NCBI RefSeq assembly: GCF_047675955.1
Contig: NC_132925.1
Coordinates: 20,360,688 to 20,424,687 of the forward strand
Origin: Chlorocebus sabaeus
Lineage: Eukaryota; Chordata; Mammalia; Primates; Cercopithecidae
Length of the DNA stretch: 64,000 nt
Reading direction: 5' to 3'
The notes beneath the pieces were generated by a model. The model did no database searches and was not told the origin of the DNA. It saw only the letters and a program-made list of their open reading frames with translations. Within the stretch, counting starts at the first letter, position 1. The number at the start of each line of letters is the position of its first letter. Below, one piece after another: positions 10,727 to 21,531 of this stretch. A program made the translations under genes and the position numbers.

Positions 10727-12500
10727 TGTGTTAGTTCGTTCTCACACTGCTATGAAGAACTACCCAAGACTGGGTAACTTATAAAGAAAAGAGGTTTGAC
10801 TCACAGTTCTGCATGGCTGGGAAGGCCTCAGAAAACTTACAATCATGACAGAAGGTGAAGGGGAAGCAAAGACCTTTCTTCACATGGTATTAGGAAAGAG
10901 AGAGCTAGCAGGAACAGGAAAAACTGCTTTATAAAATCATCAGATTGCATGAGAGCTCATTATCATAAGAACAGCTCCAACCCCACGTTTCCCTTCTGCA
11001 CTGCCCTAGCAGAGGTTCTCCATGAGGGCTTCACCTCTACAGCACACCTCTGCCTGCACATCCAGGTGTTTCCATACATCTTCTGAAATCTAGGCAGAGG
11101 TTCCCAAACCTCAATTCTTGTCTTCTGTGCACCCGCAGTACCAATCCCACATGGAAGCTGCCAAGAGTTGGGGCTTGCCCCTTCTGAAGCAACAGCCTGA
11201 GCTGTACCTTGGTCCCTTTTAGCCACGACTGGAGTGGCCGGGACACAGGGCACCAAATCCAAGGCTGCACACATCAGGGGAGCCCTGGACCTGGCCCAGG
11301 AAACCATTTTTCCCTCTTAGGCCTCTGGGTCTGTGATGGGAGGGTCTGCTGTGAAAGTCTCTGACATGCCTGGGAGACATTTTCCCCATCGTCTTGGTAA
11401 TTAACATTCTGTTCCTTGTTACTTTTGCAAATTTCTCTAGCCAACTTGAATTTCTCCCCAGGAAATGGATTTTTCTTTTTTATCATATCGTCAGGCTACA
11501 TATTTTCCAAACGTTTATGCTCTACTTCCCTTTTAAACATAAGTTCCAATTTCAGATACTCTCTCTCAAGTTCAAAGTTCCACAGATCTCTAGGGCAGGG
11601 GCAAAATGCCACCAGTTGCTCTGCTAAAGCATAGCAAAAGTGACCTTTGCTCCAATTTCCAAGAAGTTCTGCATCTCCATCTGAGACCACCTCAGCCTGG
11701 ACTTCATTGTCTACATTACTAACAGCATTTTGGTCAAAACCATCTGACAAGTTTCTATTAAGTTCCAAACTTTCCCACATTTTCCTGTCTTCTTCTGAGC
11801 CCTCCAAACTGTTCCAACCTCTGTCAGTTACCCAGTTTCAAAGTCACTTCCACATTTTCTGGTTCCTGTATCCCAGTACCCCACTCTGCAGTACCAGTTT
11901 CCTGTATTCGTTCATTCTCACACTGTTATAAAGAGCTGCCTGAGGCCAGATGCAGTGGCTCATGCCTGTAATCCCAGCACTTTGGGAGGCCAAGGCAGGT
12001 GGATCACCTGAAGTCAGGAGTTTGAGACCAGCCTGGCCAACAAGGTGAAACTCCATCTCTAATAAAAATACAAAAAATTAGCCAGGCATGGTGGTAGGTG
12101 CTGTAGTCCCAGCTATTCGAGAGGCTGAGTCAGGATAATTGCTTATACCTGGGAGGTGGAGGTTGCAGTGGGCTGAGATTGCACCACTGCACTCCAGCCT
12201 GGGAGACAGAGCAAGATTCCACTGGAAAAAAAAAAAAAAAAGAACTGCCTAAGACTTGGTAATTTATATAGAAAAGAGGTTTAATCAACTCACAGTTCCA
12301 CATGGCTGGGGAGGGTTCAAGAAACTTACAATCATGGCAGAAGCTCAAGGGGAAGCAAGGACCTTCTTCACATGGCGGCAGGAAAGAGAGCGCTTGCAAG
12401 AGCAGGGAAAATTGCTCTATAAAACCATCAAATCTTGTGAGAACTCATTCACTATCATGAGAACAGCACTGGGGAAAACTTCCCCCATGATCCAATCATC
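10727..12500 (-). mobile_element. damaged THE1 MaLR element (LTR, internal, LTR)
   Basis: On the minus strand a right-hand LTR (11903-12500, carrying an Alu), ~0.9 kb of internal sequence and part of a second LTR (10727-about 10970). Both LTRs show the TGT(A/G)TT(A/C)G ... CACACTG end. The left LTR jumps from ATCATAAGAACAG directly into internal sequence, so an estimated several hundred bp are deleted compared with the intact MST-type copy at 21532. The right LTR is cut off at 12500. Internal reading frames (e.g. 11496-11807, minus) are remnants of the MaLR gag-like frame and are broken. Confidence 0.85.
11944..12240 (+). mobile_element. Alu (S-like) inserted in the THE1 LTR
   Basis: Complete dimeric Alu with a short A-tail. 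The target duplication AGAGCTGCCT / AGAACTGCCT (one mismatch) is part of the LTR, so the Alu is younger than the THE1. Confidence 0.95.
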
Positions 12501-12502
12501 TT

Positions 12503-12756
12503 CTGCATGCAAACACTGCTCACTGTAGCCTCAACCTCCCAGGCTCAAGTGATCCTCCCACCCTAGCTGCCCTAGTAGCTGGGACCACAGTCACACACTG
12601 CCACAGCCAGCTAATTTAAAAAAAATTACTTGTAAGGGTTGCGGAGAGGTTTCCCCATGTTGCCCAGGTTGTTTTGAAACTCCTGGGTTCAAGAGATCTT
12701 CCTGCTTTGGCCTCTCCAACGTGCTGGGATTACAGGTGTGAGCCCCCATGCCTGAC
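12503..12756 (-). mobile_element. Alu (J-like), lacking its 3' end
   Basis: Antisense Alu body with no poly(T) start; it begins abruptly next to the truncated THE1 LTR. The two losses probably reflect one deletion. Confidence 0.85.
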
Positions 12757-12990
12757 AGAATAAAAATTTTAAACATGTTTGTTTACCTTCTTGGAGATAA
12801 ATATGGTTAATATCTTGGTGTATATACTTCCAGAATGCTATTTACGTGTACATGTGTACATGAACAGAAGTGCACATTAAACACTTTTTCAGTCATAATC
12901 TTCAGTTAAGAATATATCATTAACATCTCTTTAATCAATAAAATGGTTTATTACATAATTTTAAATAGTCTTTAAGTGGAGTCAAGTCAC

Positions 12991-13285
12991 TTTTTTTTTT
13001 TTGAGACGGAGTTTCATTCTGTCACCCAGGCTGGAGTGCAGTGGTGTGATCTCGGCTCACTGCAAGCTCCGCCTCCTGGGTTCACGCCATTCGCCTGCCT
13101 CAGCCTCTGGAGTAGCTGGGACTATAGGCGCCGCCACCACGCCCGGCTAATTTCTTTACATTTTTTTTAGTAGAGACGGGGTTTCACTGTGTTAGCCAGG
13201 ATGTTCTCGATCTCCTGACCTCGTCATACGCCCACCTCAGCCTCTCTAAGTGCTGGGATTACAGGCGTGAGCCACCGCGCCCGGC
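12991..13285 (-). mobile_element. AluY-like
   Basis: Antisense, near full length, with Y-type text such as GCAAGCTCCGCCTCC and GTTAGCCAGGATG. Confidence 0.9.
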
Positions 13286-13389
13286 TGTCACGTCTATCAT
13301 AAAAACTTTCCCTCATAACATACCAAGAGATACCATTCTTGATAGCCAACAGTAACCGACTTAGCTATCTTCCTTTTCACAGAAAATTT

Positions 13390-14190
13390 CTTGAAGAGTT
13401 ATCTACATTTCCCCTCAGTTTTCAGTCTGCTGCAATCTGACTTCTATCCTTACCCTTTACAGAAACCATTCTCTTCAAAGTCACCCTTGAGCCCTTTACT
13501 GTCAAATTCCGTGAAAACGTCTCTCGACTTTGACTTTCTAGCAGCATCAGACATTGCTGATTACTCCCTCCCTCTTGAAGCCCCCTCTCTGGCTGGCTGT
13601 TGAGACTTATATTCTTGCGGTTTTCCTTGTACCTCTCCCATCACTCCTGGTTGTCTTTGGTGCTTCGGTGAGAGATCTATACACCTTAAATATGGATTTT
13701 CTTCAGAGCTCTGCCTAAGCACTTGTCTCAGTCACCTTATCTTCCCTGGGCAATCTCAAACATGTCCAGGGGATCTGTCACCTATGTGCTGATGGCTCCC
13801 AAATCTGTCCCTGTGGTGCAGACTCTCTCCTGAGCAGCACACTTACACATAAAAGCATCCCTTGGACATATTAGTTACAGGTTTCACAGACATCTCAACT
13901 CATCTTTTGAAAGTAAACTGTTCTTTCTTGCCCTGTGTGTTCTCCTGCCCCTCTTTCTGTGTTCCCTATCTCAGTGACTGGTAGCATCATTTAACAGTTG
14001 CTCGTAGAAGAACTTGCCTGGGTTTGAAGCCACTTGTACTCCTCCACTTCTCCCATTCTCCATCTAATTCATCATCAACTTGTGCCTATTTTGCCTCTGA
14101 ATATCACTTGGATCTACCCAATTCCCTCCATTCTCATTGCTACTACCTGATTTCAGGCCCTTTTTATCTTGCTTTGTTTCTTACAATAGA
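13390..14190. mobile_element. possible old LINE-derived segment
   Basis: Pyrimidine-rich text with GTGTTCCCTATCTCAGTGAC and CCTCTGAATATCACTTGGAT resembles a dispersed old LINE 3' region known from many mammalian loci, but I cannot name the family. The short frames at 13391 and 14024 have no splice support. Confidence 0.3.
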
Positions 14191-14748
14191 AATAATAATA
14201 TTTTAGATATATTTGGTTAAATCAGATATATTGCGAACATTAATTTTTATCTTTTTTCCCTTATGTAAATGTGGTTACTAGAAAATTAAAAATCACGTAT
14301 ATGTCTCATATTATACTTCTATTAGATAGCACTGATCTATACCTTGGCTAACTTTCAAGCCTCTTTTTATATTACTAAAATTTTAATTTTTAAGTTTAAC
14401 TGAGCTTAAAGTGTATGGAAATTTAATTAATCCAAGGTGCTATTTTGGGTTAATTGGTCTAATACTAGTTACAACCGTTTAAGTAAATTTCGTTATACCT
14501 AAACTGTCTTTCTTCCATTCTTCCTTCTTTCCATCTTTCCTCTCCAAGTAAGAGTGTCCTATCTATTCACATTCTTTCTTGTGCTGTAGTATACCTCATG
14601 TAGGTTTCACTATGTAATGGAATGATTTCCTTACATGTCTGTCTTCCTCTCTAGCCTGTAAACTCTTAGTGAGAGAAACCATATCTTAATCATCTTTCCA
14701 TTCCCAAAGCTCAGTAGGCACCTATCACATAGTAGCAACTCAATATAT
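14191..14748. other. no recognised feature
   Basis: AT-rich single-copy-looking DNA up to the MER2 element. Confidence 0.5.
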
Positions 14749-15077
14749 AGCTGGCCTTCCATATGCACAGGTTCTACATCAACAGATTCGAGCAGTCACA
14801 GATCAAAAATATTCAAAAATAAAACCAATAATAATAATAATAATACAATAAAAAACTACCCAAATAAAAACAATACAGTATAGCAACTTTTTGCATAGCA
14901 TTTACATTGTGTTAGGTATTATAAGTAATCTAGAGATGATTTGAAGTATGTAGGAGGATGTGAATAGGTTATATGCAAATACTATGTCATTTTACATAAG
15001 AGACCTGAGCATCATCGGATTTTGGTATCTGTGAGGATCCTGGGACCAGCCTCCTGTGTATCCTGAGGGACAACCAT
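14749..15077. mobile_element. MER2 (pogo-type DNA transposon, non-autonomous)
   Basis: About 330 bp starting TGGCCTTCCATATGCACAGG and ending GAGGGACAACCATA, with the conserved core AGTAATCTAGAGATGATTTGAAGTATG. Non-coding. Opposite in orientation to the copy at 16913. Confidence 0.85.
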
Positions 15078-15082
15078 ATGCA

Positions 15083-15452
15083 GTTTGAGGGTGTGACTCT
15101 AAACAAGCAGAACGCTAAAACTTGAATTAATTCTGCCTATTGTACGCAAAACACTGTCACAAATTACTCTCTCACAATGAAAACTTGTATTTGTAGTTAA
15201 TATTTTCCCTCCTAAAATGGAAACTTTTTTTGCTTATAAAAGTAATAGCTGACACATTTTCAAATAATGCAGAAAACAATATGACAGCCTCCCGGAAAAG
15301 CCAAGTGTCATTACGACCTTAACACAGCTCATTATTACTGTCAAGACATTCTGGTTACTCCACTCTAGGGGGCAGACTTGAACCAGCATTTGGACAGGTA
15401 GTGCGGCACCCAAGCCTCAGTGTTTGGCCAATGACAAAATCACTATCGTTAC
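15083..15452. other. no recognised feature
   Basis: Between MER2 and an Alu monomer. The text TTGCTTATAAAAGTAATAGC hints at an old repeat, but no assignment is possible. Confidence 0.4.
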
Positions 15453-15597
15453 TTTTTTTTTTTTTTTTTTTTTTTAGATTCTGTCGCCCAGCCTGGAGTA
15501 CAGTGGTGTGATCATAGCTCATTGCAGCCTCAAGCTCCTGGGCTCGAAGGATCCCCCCACTCAGTCTCCTGAGGGGCTGGGATTACAGGTGTAAGCA
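15453..15597 (-). mobile_element. Alu left monomer (FLAM/AluJ-like)
   Basis: Poly(T) followed by a single antisense Alu arm of ~125 bp. No second arm. Confidence 0.85.
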
Positions 15598-15750
15598 TCA
15601 AATCTCTTGAGAACTTTTTCACTATTACAAGAAAACATGGGGGAAACTGCCCCCATGATCCAATCACCTCTCACCATTTCCCTCCCTCAACACGTGGGGA
15701 TTACAATTTGAGATGAGATTTGAGTGGGGATTCAGAGCCAAACCATGTCA
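15598..15750 (-). mobile_element. THE1/MST LTR 5' fragment
   Basis: On the minus strand begins TGACATGGTTTGGC and covers about 150 bp of the LTR (with CCCCATGATCCAATCACC in plus orientation). The rest is missing; the Alu monomer abuts the break. Confidence 0.85.
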
Positions 15751-15849
15751 GATGGTAAACAAAAATCAAAGAAAAATATAGCATAATGTCATGAAGAATC
15801 AAAAACAGTTAGGAAATAGAGACAATGGAAATGCTTTTTAAGTGTATTT

Positions 15850-16150
15850 CCAAAACAGTCTGTCTGATGAGGTGGTATTTGAGCTCAGGTATGAACGAAA
15901 TGAGGGAAAAGGGTCTCAGGCAGCAGCACATCAGTGTAAAAGCACTAAGGTAAGAGCTTGCTTGGCTTTTTTAAAAAATAGCAAGATATTCCTGGAAAGG
16001 AGTGTATGACAGGTGCATAATGGAAAACAAAGCTGGAAAATGCAAAGGGTGGATGATCTGTTACCTAGCTGGTTGTTATTCTAAGTGTCGTGGGAAGCTA
16101 CTGGAAGGTTTTCAGTGAATCACACGGTGTGACAATTTCATGGAGGGATA
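15850..16150 (-). mobile_element. L2 fragment
   Basis: Antisense L2 text (GAGGTGGTATTTGAGCTCAG, GGGAAGCTACTGGAAGGTTT), diverged and without a frame. Confidence 0.65.
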
Positions 16151-16390
16151 CATCTCAGAGGCAACATTGCTATGCCACTTCAGATACATTACCATGCTGC
16201 TTTCCCAAAGTTCCATCATTAGTCATTGTTAGCTCTGTGGCTAGAAGACAAGGAAGAGTTTCTTGAAGTGGGAAAAAAATTATGGTACTCTCCTTCTAAG
16301 TTGAGAACATCCTTTTGGCAAACAGCACGGTGCATGAATAGGTTTGTTGAATGAGTGAAAGAAATAATGAATGAAACAACAGTGAAGGCA

Positions 16391-16678
16391 TTTTTTTTTT
16401 GAGACAGTCTTACTCTGTTATCTAGGCTGAAGTGCAGTGGTACAAACTCCTCACTACAACTTCTGCTTCCTGGGTTCAAGTGATTCTCCTGCCTCAGCCA
16501 CCCTCATAGCTGGGATTACAGGCACGCCCCACCATGCCTGGCTAATTTTTCTATTTTTGGTAGAGATGGGGTTTTGCCATGTTGTCAAAGCTGGTCTCGA
16601 ACTCCTGGCCTCAAGTGATCAGCCCACCTTGTCCTCCCAAAATGCTGGGATTACATGTATGAGCCACCGTGCCCAGCC
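16391..16678 (-). mobile_element. Alu (S-like)
   Basis: Full-length antisense Alu with a poly(T) start. Imperfect target duplication AAGGCATTT / AAAGCCATTT. Confidence 0.9.
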
Positions 16679-16912
16679 AGCAAAGCCATTTCTTAAGTAT
16701 TATAAACATCTTGAAACAGTTTCCTCTCTGCTTTGCTAATTTATGGATACTTACTAAGGGCTGCATGTACTGCAGTGTAATAGGTGGGGCACACCAAGGT
16801 GAGTGAGACACAGTCCTTGCCTTCAAGGAACTTCAACTTTAGTTGGAAAAATAGACATGTATACAAAACAGAATGCTTATGTTGAGATTTTGACTGAGGC
16901 ATCAAGATACAT

Positions 16913-17492
16913 AGTTGTCCTTCAATATCCACAGGGGATTGATTCCAGGACCCCCTGTGGATACCAAAATCTGTGGATGCTCAAGTTTCTTATATAAAAT
17001 GGTGCAGCATTGACATATAACCTATGCATATCCTTCTGTATACAGTTGACTTTCGAACAATGAGGGCTTGAACGTGCAGGTCCACTTATAAGCAGATTTT
17101 TTCAACCAAACACAGACGGAAAATACATTATTGAGGAATGTCAAACCAGTGTATATGGAGCACCAACTCTTCTTATATGTGAGTTCCAAAGGGCTGACTT
17201 CAAGATACGGAGTATGCGTGGCGTTTGGTGTATTTGGGCGTCCTGGAACACATCCCCCACATACAACAAGGAATAACTGTACTTTTAATCATTTCTAGGT
17301 TGCTTATAATACCTTATACAATGTAAATGCTATATAACTAGTTGTTGTACTGTATCATTTAGGAGAAAATAAAAAGGAAAAAAGTTTGTGAATGTTCAGG
17401 ACAGACATAACCATTTTATCTTTTCTCAAATATTTTTTTCATGGTTGGTTGAATCCATGGATGTGGAAGCCACAGATACAGAGAACTGAGTG
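16913..17492. mobile_element. MER2, split by a MER8
   Basis: Outer element begins AGTTGTCCTTCAATATCCAC and ends in GATACAGAGAACTGAG. Subtracting the inner MER8 leaves about 343 bp, close to the ~345-bp MER2 consensus. Confidence 0.85.
17043..17279. mobile_element. MER8 (pogo-type) nested in MER2
   Basis: 237 bp starting CAGTTGACTTTCGAACAATG and ending AATAACTG (terminal inverted repeats CAGTT/AACTG). Flanked by the TA dinucleotide duplication typical of pogo/Tigger elements (17041-17042 and 17280-17281), with MER2 sequence continuing on both sides. Confidence 0.85.
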
Positions 17493-17499
17493 TAATAGA

Positions 17500-17760
17500 T
17501 GCTATGTACCAAAACTAGGAGTTTTGCAAAATGGATAAAAGGCGTAAATGTAAACCTGAAACTATAAATTCCCTAAAAGAGAACAAAGGGAAAAAGTTTC
17601 TCAACACTGGTAGTGGCAATAATTTTTTGGATATCATACCAAAAGCTCAGGCTATAAAAGCAAAAATAAATAGATGGGACTATATCAAACTAAAAAGCTT
17701 CTGCATAGCAAAGGAATGGCAGCCTACAGATTGGGAAGAAATATTTGCAAACTATGTATG
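17500..17760 (+). mobile_element. L1M ORF2 fragment
   Basis: The frame from 17531 reads like an L1 ORF2 segment (INRWDYIKLKSFCIAKEWQP, then WEEIFANYV). Isolated and flanked by MER2 and MLT1, so not functional. Confidence 0.85.
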
Positions 17761-17770
17761 TATAAGGGGG

Positions 17771-17962
17771 CTTAAGCTGCCATATGAAGAGGCCCATGGG
17801 AAAGGAATCGAGGGTGACCTCTTGCCAGTAGTTGTCAAGGAAATGAGGCCCTCATTCCAAAAACCTGCAAAGAACTGAATCCTGCTAACAGCCATGTGAA
17901 CTTGGAAATGGATCCTTCTTTAATCGAGCTTCACATGACCGGCAACTTGATTGCAGCCTTGT
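17771..17962 (+). mobile_element. MLT1 LTR, left part
   Basis: MLT1-type text (AGAGGCCCATGGGAAAGGAA, ACAGCCATGTGAACTTGGAA, TTGATTGCAGCCTTGT) stops exactly where an ERV1 LTR begins. Its continuation lies at 27450. Confidence 0.75.
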
Positions 17963-18449
17963 TGATAAATACCTAGGCAGATACGGGCAGGTCGCTGGTT
18001 AAATTCAACCTTCAAGCCAGAAATAGTCTCAAGTAAATCCTTGAACTGGATTGAGAACCCTCCCTCCCCTTTGGTGTGCTTTCCTCTGACTGAGTCTCAG
18101 CCTTCACCTATTTTACATATACCTAGCCTTTCCTACTTGATTTCCTACACTATCGTGTCCATTTTTAAGTGGTGTCTTTGCTTTAACCTTTTTTGCGTAC
18201 TCACAAGTCAATCAGCATGCACTCCCTATTCTGAGCCCATAAAAAGCCCTAGGCTCAGCCATATTGGAAACTGTCCTACCTTCAGGCAGGGCAACCACCC
18301 CTGTGTAACCTCCTCACTAAAAGCTGTTTCATCACTCAATAAAACTTCCTGCCTTGCTCACTCTTCCAGTGTCCACGTATCTACTTCTTCCTGGTTGTGA
18401 GACAAGAACCCAGACCAAGCTGAACTAAGGAGCAAAAAATTCTGCATCA
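17963..18449 (+). repeat. ERV1 5' LTR
   Basis: 487 bp, starts TGATAAATACC, ends GCATCA. Contains CCCATAAAAAGCCC (TATA-like, about 18238) and AATAAA at 18339, so U3, R and U5 order is visible. Confidence 0.85.
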
Positions 18450-18452
18450 GTT

Positions 18453-18470
18453 TGGAGGCTTGTCTGGCAT
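18453..18470 (+). other. ERV1 primer-binding site, tRNA-Pro-like
   Basis: TGGAGGCTTGTCTGGCAT, three bases after the LTR. 14 of 18 positions match the standard tRNA-Pro PBS TGGGGGCTCGTCCGGGAT. Confidence 0.75.
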
Positions 18471-19064
18471 TTGTCAGAAGGTTGAGTAAAATGTGGACCC
18501 AACAATCTCTTTCACTTTTGTTTCTGAGCTTTCTCATCCTCAGACTTTTTCTGAAGGCAGGGGATACTGCAACCCACACCCCTCGCCGCCGCGTTGCTCT
18601 CAGGGGTCAGGAGTGTTGGACTTGGTTCAACCCAGTCTTTTCTATGGCATTTTCCTTCTTTTTTCAGGACTGTAATGGCATCTATCTTTTCTTTTACAAT
18701 AGTGGGGGTGTTCCACCCCTACCCCAATGGCCACAGGCATACAGATGGGCAAGCTCCCTGCCCTGCTCCCCTCCTGCCTGGGGCACAGGGCACAAAGGTC
18801 CCACATGGCTGGCTGGCCAGCGTTTCTCACTTGCCCTCCCCTCCTGCTAGGTGCCCAAGGAGTCTTTCCTCCCCTTGCTGAGCCAAGAAGGAGGAGATAG
18901 CAATTAAAAGTTTCTTTCCCTGTTGAAGAAACCCACTTGCATAAGAATAAATAAGAGGTTTCTACCCCTGGCATCTTCCCAGCCCTGAACTTAAGCTTTT
19001 TTTTCTTCCTTTTCTCCACCCCGTCAACATTTAGCACCGCCCTGTAGATATAGGGAGCTTTTCT
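18471..19064 (+). other. ERV1 leader and internal sequence
   Basis: Non-coding in all frames beyond ~130 codons; no zinc-knuckle or matrix motif recognised. Frames at 18452-18881 overlap each other in different phases and look fortuitous. Confidence 0.6.
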
Positions 19065-19235
19065 TTTCTTTTCTTTTCTTTTTTTTTGAGACAGAGTCTC
19101 GCTCTGTTGCCCAGGCTGGAGTGCAGTGGCACGATCTCAGCTCACTGAAAGCTCTGCCTCCCGAGTTCACACCATTCTCCTGCCTCAGCCTTCCGAGTGG
19201 CTGGGACTACAGGTGCCTGTCACCATGCCCAGTTA

Positions 19236-19266
<31 letters not shown>

Positions 19267-19391
19267 ATTTTTAGTAGAGACAGGGTTTCACTGTGTTAGC
19301 CAGGATGGTCTCGATCTCCTGACCTCATGATCCGCCCACCTCGGCCTCCCAAAGTGCTGGGATTACAGGCATGAGCCACCATGCCTGGCCA
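19065..19391 (-). mobile_element. AluY-like inside the ERV1
   Basis: Antisense Alu with a TTTTC-patterned tail, flanked by a perfect 17-bp duplication ATATAGGGAGCTTTTCT (19048-19064 and 19392-19408). Carries an internal (GT)n run. Confidence 0.95.
19240..19266. repeat. (GT)n microsatellite in Alu
   Basis: About 13 GT units replacing the A-rich linker of the Alu. Confidence 0.9.
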
Positions 19392-19408
19392 ATATAGGGA
19401 GCTTTTCT

Positions 19409-21531
19409 ATGCAACAGTTTTTTTCTCCTTTTGGAAGGCATCTTGTTAGGCCACAGGACACCCTTTTTTGCACCCTTGTTTGAGGAGGACCCAGCACCTC
19501 AGCTTTACCTTAGCATTTGGCTTATGGAAAGGAGGCTGCAGAGGAGCAGTCCCCCTGGCTGCTGACTGCAGTCTGGTGAGGGACACCTGGGACTTGATGA
19601 TTCCATGTACCTGCTGAGGCAGTTCTTTTGTCTCAAACTCAATTCCAAGCTTAGGGTTGAAGACTTAGGATAGAAAATTGAATATGAGGGGTCCAGAGGC
19701 AGACAACAGTGGAAGTTAAAATGCACAGCATTGGTGACCATGGCTAATTCTTGCCAATTAAACCAAGCCTCCTGTTTCATGGATAGAGGTCATGCCTGTA
19801 TCCGTGGCATAAATGAGGTCTAGGGAACACAAAGGTTATGACAACAAGCAGGGACAGGGCATCTGTGGGTGAGTGCAAATATTCCTACCCCCTTGGCCGC
19901 TCTGTTAATGTGAATGAAAGCCACATTGGCACCCATGGGTGGCACCCTGTCAAGGTTGCTGGGACTCAGGGATATAAGGACATAAGAAAGAAAAGGGATG
20001 CCTACTCTTTCTCTCCCTCATGTACCCTGGGTATTCACTGGGAAGTAAAAGGAATTGGGGATGGCTTATCCCCTCTTCCCAGTTGGGTAAACATTCATCT
20101 TCCCAAAATGGGGTGAGTGGCACTCTCTCTGTTTTAGTCCATGCACTTGCTGAGGCAGTTCTTTTGTCTAAAGAACCATTCATGAATGGGTAACCATTCA
20201 TCTTTAGTTCGTACCTCCCTTGAATGCATCCTGAGTCCTGGGGGGCACCTTGGAAAAAAAGCCTTCTTTTTCCTTTTTCCTCCTCTGTCCTCTCTTTGTG
20301 GATGGGTAATTGCATTCCCATACTATAGGACATTCCTCTCAGATGCATCCTCTAAACTAGGAAAAGCTAATTTACCAAACCTTAAACTGCTTGGCTTAGA
20401 ATTGAGCTCAGGGGAAGGGAACCCAGAAGCCTGACCTGCCAGCAAAAGGGTAAAAGTTTTTTTTAACCAGTCAGACTTTTGGCCATGTTAGGCCAAGTCT
20501 TTTGGCCTCTCTCCCTGTACAAACCGATAACAAAAAATGGTAAGGATTACTGCTTATATTCTCTGTAAAGTTTTGATTAATTAAAAATGATTTATGAAGT
20601 TTGTCTTAAGCTGTAGTCAATCTGGCGTACTTTGTGTGTTTTTCTATATAGTTCTGTCAGAAAGAGGGGTGCCTTAGGATAGAAAGTTGGCCTAGGACCC
20701 CATAAGCACACTGTTCAAGTTAGCCCAACAAACTGGTCAGTAACAAACTTTACTGCAGGCCACCATATTGTTTTATGTCCTTGGGAGTTTGAAATGTAAC
20801 CACGTGGCAGTACTTAATTTTAATCTCTGACATTTTACAATGGTGGCCTGGGTTCAATCCTGGGTTGGGAAATGAGTACTTTCAAGTAAACAGCTCTGTG
20901 ACTTCTACCACTTGCTGATTCTCTTCCTGCCCATGAACTTCTAGCTTCCGTTCTCTGAGTTACCTTTAGAGGTTCTAGATTTTGTAAAAACTGCTTCCCA
21001 CCTTTTTGAAAATATACCTTGCACATTCAGTTAAGTCATAACCTTAATTGAAGCTTGTTGGTTTCACCTTTGAGGTTACTTTTGGTAAAGTTCAAAAGCC
21101 AGAAATGTTGGTGGCTTCACATGGCTAAGGTTGGGTAACAAGGGATTTAAAAGGATTTTCTTAAAGAATGCTCAGCTTAATTAAAAGTGGATATCGAAGC
21201 TATAGGTATATTTAAGAGACCTTTATGTTTTTCTCTTCTTGGATCTTGTTTTTCTGGAAAAGGTTTTTTCTCAGTTGACTGAATTACTTTTCTCCATTTT
21301 GTCTTGCCACTCTTAATGCACACATGAGAGGCCCTAAGATAACTTCTGGGCACATGAGACTCCTTGGGAAAAACAGAGAGTGTGCCACTGACCTCATTTT
21401 GGGAAGAAACCTCTGTTTTCCTCATAGAACCCCAGGAATTGAAAGTGGATAGATCCCTCTAAAAATCTGTTTTTGTCTTCCAGCTATGCCTGTTTATTGG
21501 GCCCTAGAAACTGCATGCTTTCCTAGCCCTG
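19409..21531 (+). other. ERV1 internal sequence, degenerate
   Basis: Assigned to the provirus by position only. No domain motif (protease DTG, reverse transcriptase, integrase) seen. The same phrase family (CATTCATCTT..., GGGTAAACATTCATC / GGGTAACCATTCATC near 20085 and 20190) occurs twice, suggesting an internal duplication. Confidence 0.5.

Noticed and set aside
17531..17878. 115-codon plus-strand frame considered as a host gene
   Set aside because: Its first two thirds are an L1 ORF2 fragment and the rest reads through an MLT1 LTR.
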